DNA of 64,000 nt from Triatoma infestans (lineage: Eukaryota > Arthropoda > Insecta > Hemiptera > Reduviidae): NCBI GenBank assembly GCA_011037195.1, contig JAAEAF010006900.1:1-64000 (forward strand), read 5' to 3'. The position numbers and the translations under genes were made by a program. Shown here piece after piece: positions 56,251-64,000 of this stretch (positions are counted from its first letter, which is position 1; every line of letters starts with the position of its first letter). The notes under the pieces were generated by a model. It saw only the letters and a program-made list of their open reading frames with translations, searched no databases and was not told where the DNA came from.

Positions 56251-56305
56251 TATGGTTGGGTCCACAATGCTGGATAATAACTAGATTTTATCCGTCGTTG
56301 CAAGT
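56250..56305 (-). repeat. Foldback family F fragment
   Basis: GGGTCCACAATGCTGGATAA and TTTTATCCGTCGTTGCAAG match the outer end of the arm at 54508-54570. A similar fragment lies at 62788-62836. Confidence 0.7.
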
Positions 56306-56639
56306 TACAAGTCGAAGTAACTTCTAAATTCAAAGTCTTCGAGGTAACTGGTCTAATCCAAAACCCGTCAAAACCAACAAAAAGATTAGTAAGATAGAAC
56401 TTCGCACATTGCAGGAAGTTAAGACATTGCAGCTCACCAGAATTCCCGAAAAACTCACTTTGCTGAACAAAATGTTTCAAATAAAAGCCATAAGTCTAAA
56501 TGTACGCTATTGTTGATATGCAAATTAAAGAAAATCGTTGCACTTTATTGTCGCACTTTCGGTTGACGGTTTTGATAGTAAACTTCACCGGATGCGCAGA
56601 TGTTATAAAGAAACGGAATATTTTGGCTGTTCCCCAAAG

Positions 56640-57060
56640 TACATTGAAATGGATGTACACCATGAGTGATGAGACCTATGATCACCTATAGTGTGATGGC
56701 AGGGCGAGTAAAGCCAGTCAGCCACTAACAAGGAAACCTTTGGAAATTACAACGTCTTGCTTATTTATGTATGAGGGAGCAATGAGGATTTGTCCCACAG
56801 CTGGGATTGAAGTTATTCTGAATATCACACCACTTCATACTGTGGTCGAGAGGATGACAAAGGGAGCTATCCTCAGAATATCCAGTCGGGGTACCGGAGG
56901 AGAAGTTACATTGGCACAAGGGAGTGGTTATTCCTATCTGCCAGCTCCTCTTTTGAAACTTTCATGGGATGGAATGACTAAGGAGTACAGCTTTGTTAAG
57001 AATTTTTCAATTGTTATTAGGAAAATATGAAATAAAAAATGAAACAATGGTTCTCAATCT
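56640..57060 (+). pseudogene. LINE reverse transcriptase thumb-region fragment
   Basis: The plus frame 56740-57030 contains EGAMRICPTAGIEVILNITP followed by LHTVVERM, matching the GAMRTTPT..LE..L..PPL block found after the reverse transcriptase core and before RNase H in R1/I-type elements. A nearby frame gives the preceding RLA-type sequence and the following YSFVKNFSIVI. Frame changes occur on both sides and neither RNase H nor the catalytic domain is present. Confidence 0.75.
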
Positions 57061-57935
57061 CACTATTTGAGAAAACATGACTAGAACAAACTTGCCAAAA
57101 CTATACATATTGAAAACAATGAAAGGTACTGGTCCCTTTCTCTCTTTCCCTAAAGTGGTAGGGTCCTTAATTTTCTTTTTCTCTTGTATAAGGAAAGAAG
57201 AAGGCTACCGTAATAACATTGGCACAAGTATTGAGTGCAATGAACTGTGTCTACCAAAGGCCAAGAATGACCTGGCGCAATCTCGATTCTGTGCACAACG
57301 ATACGACCAACTGAACAGAAAACATCTCCCTACCTTGTTCATACCAAACCAACAGTGAACACCCAACCATTTCCTTCTTCTATTTTGAACAAAAAAAAAT
57401 CTGATAAGAGTAAAAGAGATGATGCTTTTTACAATTCAGGGAATGTCGATAAAGTTGTCCAACAATAATTGAGGAAATCCCAATAACAATAGCAATAACT
57501 GTATTGTGTTGTAGAAGTTAATACCAAAGTATATAATACTGTGTTCTTCTTTGGCCAGGCGAATTGTATTCACTATATTCTGTCTTTATTTATATTATCT
57601 ATTTCTCCCTCTCTCACTCACTCTTGAAAAAAAAGTATTTTTTATAGATTCAATTACAGCATAGAATCCTTTGTAAGTGCAAAGTTCAGTAGAAAATAAT
57701 TTATTTTCATTTTATACTGCCATAAAAACAAGTTCTGCGAGATGCTAATTTTCAAAATTGTGTATTCAGGAAATATTATTTGAACTTCCGAAAACAAGAA
57801 CAGTAAAGCAGGTATCTCTTACAAATGTCAAATCTATAAAAGTTTTCTCTTGCATGGTTAGTTTGCCCAATTCATTGACTTGTTCAAGTTTAAAGAATTA
57901 CTGAAGTTATGACTAAGAGTTCTAAATTTTCGTCA
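57061..57935. other. Region without supported gene
   Basis: A 93-codon plus frame at 57077-57358 (TKNLPKL-type start, IECNELCLPKAKNDLAQ) is unrecognised and may be chance. The rest is AT-rich. Confidence 0.4.
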
Positions 57936-58265
57936 CTAGTGTTGCAATCGCCCATCAATATGAGCGGTATGTCACTGTTTTATAATTCGAATCTCTCTGC
58001 GAATTCACTGAATTGTATCAACTGGTTTGGTGTCATTATCCAGGGTGTATATAGATGCTTGCCCAAATTATTTGATGATTGGATGTAGTTGAATGGTAAT
58101 TTCTCTAATATGCGACCTAACTCGAAATGTGGCAAGAGATTGATTTCAACTGCAATCCATGACCATTCTAAGTTGATTCTGGAGATTTACACTGCTACGC
58201 CACCACCTCCCCCTTCCTGGATATTGATGACGACACAATAACTCGATCCTCGCAGCCTGCGTATC
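57936..58265 (-). pseudogene. LINE endonuclease remnant
   Basis: Minus-strand pieces: GGGGGVAV followed by INLEWSWIAVEIN (about 58130-58225), then an ILMGDCNTSDENLEL block (about 57925-57970) where the family has GDFN. This is the middle of an endonuclease/exonuclease/phosphatase domain. It lies 3' of the ORF1 remnant below in the same orientation, so both probably belong to one element. Confidence 0.65.
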
Positions 58266-58969
58266 TGCATTTAAGGGAGTCGAAGTAAAATTAATTGCTC
58301 AGTCAAAGGATCGTGTTTGGACGGAGATGTGTCTGGGATCGGCAAATATACAAAAGCGTTAAACCAACTCAACCCTAGAATCCGCCCCTTAGAACGCCTT
58401 TTAGTTACATTTAGACTTCAGAAACCAATCATATACTCCGTAGGAAACTCTTCTCACAGTACGCCAGTGATACTCCTATTGGTAGGATTCTTATCATTTT
58501 TCGAACCACAGGTGGGCCCTGCCTCACTATTAGTCTGGTCCACCTCCATTGCAATGTCCATCTCATTAACAATCAACCCATATCCATTCTTGTCGGAGGC
58601 ACGACAAATGTCGGCGTCATTCTCTTTGGAATGTTACACTCTATGCATTCATGTCCAACTTTTATAATTCTAATTGTACCTTGCCCTCTTATATCGCAAT
58701 ATTTTAAGAAAACCGGGAAATTTTTAAAGTTTTTTCCAATTCCGAACCTCATATTTTCTTGAATTTTTGAGATTCTCACTTCCAGTCCAAAGCGGTTGTA
58801 ACATTAATTATATCATCTCTATCCTGTCAAGTGCCATAATCAGAAGTCAACATTGGAAGAGTTAGACCCTATTAATACCATAACACCTGGTAGGAAGCGG
58901 GTAGAAAAAAAAACACCTACCTTATTTGCTGACATTTTGGTCAGGCCTACCTGAATCCTGCTCCATTGC

Positions 58970-59240
58970 CTAAGAAGATGCAGTAGGAGCATCCTCATCT
59001 TCCTTCTTCAACCTTATGAATAACCTGCCCATCTCGAAGAAAAGACGAAAATTGACCTTCTTTAACTCCTGGACAGAAGCATCATTAATCCTGTAAGCCA
59101 AGAATACTCCCTTCTCGACTTGTTGTCGATAAACGTTCCTCCAACGGCTTAAATCCAGGTTATGTTGGAAGGCAAGACCATTCAGCACTTGTTCGCTGGT
59201 GTGCTTGTCTTCCGGAATAAACATAGAGATCCTAGCCATA
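58970..59240 (-). pseudogene. DUF4780-type ORF1 segment
   Basis: An 89-codon minus frame, RISMFIPEDKHTSEQVLNGL then HNLDLSRWRNVYRQQVEKGV, INDASVQELKKVNFRLFFEM and GRLFIRLKKE, ending in TAA. The pattern (short Pro-rich strand, LxxQNxxLDxSRW, a V-LxVDxxSVxAL segment, F.G.G...) is that of DUF4780 domains found in ORF1/Gag-like proteins of arthropod retroelements, presumed nucleic-acid binding. Upstream sequence to 59400 continues the domain (CFDQAIFDW region) in other frames. Confidence 0.7.
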
Positions 59241-59955
59241 GTGGGAAGCTTGAAGTGCCTTCCTTTCTAACTAGGCTTTACATTCTCTAATACCCAGTCA
59301 AATATGGCTTGATCAAAGCAGGCCAGAAGAAACCAGCCCTCAGAGACATACCCGACTGAATAAATTTCAGCCTATATGGCTGTTCCTGAATTGTCTTTCT
59401 AACGATGGCGAGCATATCCCTTCTGATGACAGAGGCGTCATCATCAGAGAGCGGCTCGGAGGGATCGCTCGTTGGTTATAGCCAGAAACAGCTTCCTCTC
59501 TGCCTCCGTTATTTTCGGTTTATTACCTACCGGCTGGATTCCAGGTGGCGTGTCCCCCGGCGCCACCAGATCTTTTCTGAGCCCCAATAGGTATAACCTC
59601 GGTTGGTGCTGGTTGAGTAGATCTCATTCTCCTCGCAACGCCTTTACCTATATCTCCCACTAAGTTTCTTCTTCTGCTCAGTTTCCTGGGATACCTTACC
59701 AGAATTCGACTTAGCCTCCTTTACTTTCGCAGAGGAATTCGCAACAGCCGTGGCCGTTGCAGAATTACCTCGCTTCTTTCCTGTAACCACGTGCCATTCT
59801 TCTTCGCAGGTGGACGAGTCCTCCGCGGCGACCGTTGGCTCGCTTTCCGCCAGAAGCAGGCTTTCCATGCTTCTGGAAATACTTTCCAGGTCCCCGCCCC
59901 CGTCCGAGCCCTGGTCACCCAACCCTGGATGCACAGAGGAATTACCCCCACCACC
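59241..59955 (-). pseudogene. N-terminal part of the same ORF1
   Basis: The minus frame 59644-59934 starts MHPGLGDQGSDGGGDLESIS and is acidic, then Lys-rich (WHVVTGKKRGNSATA, KKKLSGRYR), a low-complexity N-terminal region as in many retroelement ORF1 proteins. Between 59240 and 59640 the reading continues with several frame changes (a GAQKRS block near 59580 and LLACFDQAIFDWVLENVKP near 59290-59345). GC content is visibly higher than in the neighbouring DNA. Confidence 0.6.
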
Positions 59956-60760
59956 CCTCTAAGGGGACCCTGGCTGACGAATTTGTGTTACAATCCATAT
60001 AGTAAATTTAAAAAATTCATCTCCAGAGCTCTCACCATCCACGGAGCCTCACAATTTGGGACGCCAGAGCTATAAAGAAGCGCCAGAGCTACCCCAGAGA
60101 TATAGCGCCCAGGTATTGTGAGCCGAGGCCCACAATACCCGGAAGCTCACGCATACGTATTTTACGCTAGTCGATTGACTAGAGCTAGGTTAGGCTCTGA
60201 CCTATCCTAGCGGAGTCCGAAACCAAAGTGGTGTGCTGGACTGCAAGGCACGCTGAGGTAACTTGCCTCTAGCGAAAACCTTCGTCCTCAACCACCAGGA
60301 CTTCCTTTCCCCACGACACAGGTATCCACGCACGGCAAACACCGTGCCAAAACCAGCGCGTGCCACTGGCGTTTGAGAATGTAATTGTGTGGGTGTATAA
60401 TGTTAAGGCATTTAGGTGTAAGTGATGCAGCATGAACCCCCACAGAGGCTCCGGAGCAAAAGAATTCGCTGCAGGAGATACAGGCCACACATAAATTGTG
60501 GCGACCCAAACAGAGGGCAGAAAATTTTCCACCAACTCATACTCCTAACGGGGGAGTTACTGCACATGTAGTCTGTAATTGTAGCTAAGGTACGTTGGAA
60601 TGCTAAGTTCCCAAATAGTCCGAAGGCGTTCGCCCTCCAGCTTGACCATTCGGTTCCACAAAAGTGGAGCGCAGATGTTTCCAGAGCCGCGACGAGGGCG
60701 CGCTGGATGGGCTGGAATGAGGTGCGGCGACAGAATATCCGTCTCTAGAAACACAGGGAA
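59956..60760 (-). mobile_element. Probable 5' region of the DUF4780-type LINE
   Basis: GC-richer, non-coding on the sense strand, directly upstream of the ORF1 start. It contains the short palindromic AGTCGATTGACT near 60170. It probably represents the 5' UTR/promoter region. Overlapping open frames at 60269-60794 show no recognisable motif. The 5' end of the element is not defined. Confidence 0.45.
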
Positions 60761-61484
60761 GGTTCACCTTATGTGAGTAAGAATACTCCCTCAAACTATT
60801 TGGCTCACCGGTTCAGCATGATTCTCTTCGACTTTCTTAGCAACATTCGTTTTCAGAGTCAGCCCTTCCGATTTATTTGTTACTTTGCAAACTTGAACAT
60901 GAAGTTCCACAATGGTTTAAAACCGTTGAAACATCTTATCAACAAGGCAACACTTCCACGAAAAGTGGAGCGTTAGTCTTGTGATTAAACTATATAAAAT
61001 TAATTCTTTAACAGGGTTAGGAATACTACGATGTCTTTAACATTCATTTTCGTAAATAAACAACAATTAAGCACACGATATACGAATTTCTTTTCCATAA
61101 ATGAAGAAAAAACTTTTTTTCTTAAATTGCTATTTTTAGAGTTTTCTGTTATATGTTAAGAATATCAAAACGTACAGAAAGCGTTCTAAATGAACATGCC
61201 ATTCGTACCAGATGAATCTTGAAATAAGTAACTAACTTTTGGCTCTACTCCTTAGGGATTTATCTGTAAATTATCTGTCTCGAACCAGCACTGTTTGTAA
61301 CAGATATTGACATTTGTGTGACCGACGGTAGAAATATATAAACAAATTCAATTTTGTCACTGCTCTCTCATGGCAATTTATTGGTTAATTTGACACTGAC
61401 TCTGTTACTACCCCTATTAGATTAAACCTTACATTGGAAAACTAATTTGGAATATATAAAGTAATTTTCTATTGAATAATCCTA
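60761..61484. other. AT-rich spacer
   Basis: No gene supported. Confidence 0.5.
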
Positions 61485-62155
61485 AAACTTTTAATAGAAT
61501 AGAATAGAAGCGGGGGGAGGCGCCTCATTCCACTGCGACCTACAAATTGAGGTCTATTGTGGATCCCTTAAGTTACAGAACAGCCCCCAGCTTTGCCCTC
61601 CTAATCAATCCTAGCAAAGCTGAGAGCGGCTCCGTCATGAAGCTTTCAGCTTCGGGATTGCCCGTCCCCAATTGAAGAAACCTAATCCTCGCCAGGCCGG
61701 CGCACTCACAAAGATGTGCGCCGGGGTCTCCTCCTCTACCTTGCAGAATCGGCATACCGCACTATCCGCAAGTTGTAGGTGGTGCATATGTCTATTCAGC
61801 CTACAATGCCCTGTTAGTAGACCCACAATTAACCTTATATCCTTCGGGTCTGGCTCAGTAGGTCTTTGGTAAATTTAGGCAAATGTCTTTTAATGAAGAG
61901 CTTTGCCTGCCTCTGTCCTGGTGTTCCCTCCCACCAACGCAGACGCTGATCTTCTATCCACCCCCTGATAGAAGTTTGAATGAGGCTCCTGGACAAGCCG
62001 CAGAAGGGTTCGGGGCCTATAAAGGTATCCTGCGAGCCCTCCCTCGCTAGGGCATCCGCCTTCTCATTGCCCAGGAACCCCGCAAGTCCCGGCACCCAGG
62101 CGAGTGTCATTTTATTCCGAGTACCCACCTCGGTGAGGGAAAGAAACTTTTAATA
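61485..62155 (-). mobile_element. RNase H-type LINE 3' fragment with 12-bp target duplication
   Basis: The insert 61497-62143 is flanked by AAACTTTTAATA at 61485-61496 and 62144-62155. On the minus strand, 61835-62128 encodes the RNase H end (LAWVPGLAGFLGNEKADALA, REGSQDTFIGPEP). After a frame change, 61573-61826 encodes the C-terminal zinc region (LLTGHCRLNRHMHHLQLADS, CRFC and EEETPAHIF). The active-site-side VPGHxG has become VPGLAG. The 3' tail is a pentanucleotide repeat, (TATTC)n. Family differs from the (TAA)n-tailed copies. Confidence 0.9.
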
Positions 62156-62787
62156 ACTTACCCTCAATTAATTTAATCTATCTAATATAGCAATATTATT
62201 TTTTAAATTAGTGATAAAAAGTTTTGCTATGTCTAAAAGCTTAAATTACTTTAACGAAAAATTCTTTGGTGCATTTGAAAACCCGTACAGAATTTTGAGC
62301 TTATCTTTTGGGATTTCCGATTGTGGCTTTCTAGATTACATTCCCATTTTCGGTCGATTTAACAAACTGCTTGACATATCGAAGGAATAAATTTGAAAGC
62401 TTTTTTAAGACATTCTCTTATTTTTCGTTAAGCATCTCCAATGTTTGCTAATCAAGGTTTGATCGCGATAACTGTAGTTATTTTGAAGTACAGGCTTCTT
62501 CAAAAATAAACGCTTTACTGCAATATTTTTTATTTGTTGAGACATCGTTTCCAACAATTTTGCCCATGTCAGCTTGATTGATCTTTGGATATACTAATAA
62601 ATGATTATTGAAAATATTCTCATGCCGATGGCAGAGTAGTTAAGATCTGGACTACTATGGTGAGTTTATTCTCAACATAGTAACCCTATGCTGAGGAAAT
62701 TTATTCTACGTGCTTCCTTTAAAATAGAAATAAAATTTAAATGGTCAATTATAAAGCAATATTCTTTGATAGACCAGAGAATATCCG
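62156..62787. other. AT-rich spacer
   Basis: No gene supported. Confidence 0.5.
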
Positions 62788-62926
62788 GATGTATCCAGAA
62801 TGCTGGATAACATCTGGGATTTTATTCGTCGTAACATCAGCGCCCGCTCTAGCGGTTACGTCGCCCTGGACAAAAAGACAAATTGCCGCCTCTTAAGAAT
62901 AGATATTTATTTTTTTAAACAAGTAT
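62788..62926 (+). repeat. Family F fragment and dispersed repeat copy B, part 1
   Basis: CAGAATGCTGGATAACATCT and TTTTATTCGTCGTAACATC (family F end) run directly into GCGCCCGCTCTAGCGGTTAC and CAAATTGCCGCCTCTTAAGA (copy B of 46484-46690). Copy B resumes at 63926. Confidence 0.75.
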
Positions 62927-63932
62927 AATAATAATAATAGCCTTTATTTGGTTTTAGATTGCAGCAATATATACAGAACATAAAACAAAACACATCATCT
63001 TCATAAACTAAAAAAAAAAAAAGAAGAAATTTAACTAAACCAATTCATAAGAATTTAAATTAGCAGTCCTCTATAGTTCACTAATTATAGAATGCATACA
63101 ACCATCACTATTCACTAAAACCAGGCCCTAACAGAGCATAGGCCTCTCCCATTCTGTTCCATTCTTCCCTGTCTTGTGCTTTTTTAATCCATGATGAACC
63201 TGCATGTTTCACCAACTCATCCGTTCATCTTTTCTTCTGTCACCCTCTTTTCCTTCGACTGAAATAAGATTTCCATACGGTAACTAATTTACACCACCTG
63301 TTATCATTAGTTCTAGCCAGGTGTCCAGCCCACAGCCAATATGCTTTTTTAATCTTAACCTCAATATCTTTCACTTTGGTTCTCCTCCTTATAGCTTCAT
63401 ACCTGATAAGATCTTTACGTTTAATGCCCAATATACTACGTTCCATTGCTCTTTGAGTAGTTTTTAATCTTTGCATATCCTTCTTTGTTTAGGGTCCATG
63501 TCTGTGAACCGTACGCACGGTACCACACAACTATCCAAAATTTGCTCTATCTTTACTTCACTAATATTTTTATTTTATAATTTGAATTTTAAGTACCAGA
63601 ACTTCTTCCAGACGAGAATTATCCTTCTATCAACTTTCTTTTTAGATCTATCTTGGAAACAAACCGTCTGACCTAAATAGATGACTTCGTTCGCCCAGGA
63701 TAATTGGCACACCATTGACTTTAACCTCTAATCTGGGACCATTCGTAAACAGCATTGTTTTACTGACATTTAAATTTAGTCCAGCCAAACTACCAGCTTC
63801 AACTAGTTCATTTATCATTCTCTCTAGCAAGTTTGGTGACTCTGCAAAAAGAACGACATCATCCGCAAATCTAATTATAGTCAGTCTTTTCCCATTCACA
63901 TATAGACTATACCTATTACTTTGAGCAAGTAT
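62920..63932 (-). mobile_element. 5'-truncated RTE-type LINE with target duplication
   Basis: The insert is 62927-63925, flanked by CAAGTAT at 62920-62926 and 63926-63932 (the first A of the next position may also belong). The minus-strand 3' end is AATAAAGGCTATTATTATTA, an ATT tail. Removal of the insert restores the dispersed repeat copy seen at 46484-46690. Confidence 0.92.
63230..63925 (-). pseudogene. RTE-type reverse transcriptase 3' portion, frameshifted
   Basis: 63648-63920 gives LTIIRFADDVVLFAESPNLL with the intact ADD pair, then LVEAGSLAGLNLNVSKTML. After a break near 63480-63650, 63240-63476 gives the C-terminal region TTQRAMERSILGIKRKDLIR, RRRTKVKDI and LWAGHLARTNDNRWCKLV, characteristic of RTE-like insect elements. 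The truncation removes everything 5' of the FADD motif, and the displayed first residues of the 63648-63944 frame come from host flank. Confidence 0.9.
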
Positions 63933-64000
63933 ATGCATATTCAAACATCACGCTGAAGCAGCGCTCTGCTCACATGCTAGTGCTATTCTGTTCAGAGAAA
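63926..64000 (+). repeat. Dispersed repeat copy B, part 2
   Basis: ATATGCATATTCAAACATCA, then GCTGAAGCAGCGCTCTGCTC, continues the copy interrupted at 62926 and matches 46575-46645. It runs off the window. Confidence 0.85.

Noticed and set aside
59405..60075. Overlapping plus-strand frames (61-94 codons)
   Set aside because: Antisense to the DUF4780-type ORF1 in GC-richer DNA, where stops are rarer; no motif.

Overview
This is eukaryotic, AT-rich, intergenic-type DNA built almost entirely from mobile elements and their decay products. The element mix (Jockey-, I- and RTE-type non-LTR retrotransposons, a Helitron, a PIF/Harbinger derivative, a protein-primed polymerase fragment of Maverick/Polinton type, tRNA-derived SINEs) points to an arthropod, most likely an insect. 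The exact group cannot be fixed from sequence alone. I found no intact host protein-coding gene, no convincing tRNA or rRNA gene, no CRISPR array and no bacterial features.

Layout. (1) 1-13290 is a giant imperfect palindrome. Its arms carry, from outside to inside, a satellite-like array, an AT-rich spacer, a broken protein-primed DNA polymerase B fragment, part of a dispersed repeat (here called family H) and an unidentified GC-richer block, around a central loop at about 6446-7212. The left outer end lies outside the window; the right outer end is visible at about 13150-13290. (2) 14455-20105 is a nearly full-length but frameshifted Jockey element (14530-19480). It sits inside an older I-type element with an 11-bp target duplication, and its ORF1 contains half of a foldback element. 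(3) 20340-26340 holds decayed family H, a second I-type copy with a long (TAA)n tail, an RNase H-bearing retroelement remnant and a 941-bp inverted-repeat DNA element. (4) 27261-28196 is a PIF/Harbinger-type element that keeps a short N-terminal protein segment. (5) 28222-32600 and 38620-39835 are dense in family H, a modular repeat with the structure of a Helentron-associated (HINE/DINE-1-like) element. (6) 33099-35740 holds a 5'-truncated Jockey copy with target duplication, a 288-bp foldback element and two head-to-head SINEs. (7) 40200-42685 holds a LINE remnant and a miniature LTR element (TRIM-like) with PBS and PPT. (8) 47750-56300 has decayed reverse transcriptase and RNase H pieces, a Helitron remnant with PIF1 helicase sequence and both termini, and foldback arms interrupted by an I-type insertion with a 14-bp target duplication. 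(9) 56640-64000 has more LINE pieces: a thumb-region fragment, an endonuclease plus DUF4780-type ORF1 with a GC-richer 5' region, an RNase H element with a 12-bp duplication, and an RTE fragment with a target duplication.

Nothing here appears to work together as a host pathway. The relationships are those of nested insertion, and eight insertions can be ordered or bounded by target-site duplications. The most unusual object is the giant palindrome joining a Maverick-type polymerase fragment to long satellite arrays. The next is the modular family H repeat, which recurs at least a dozen times.
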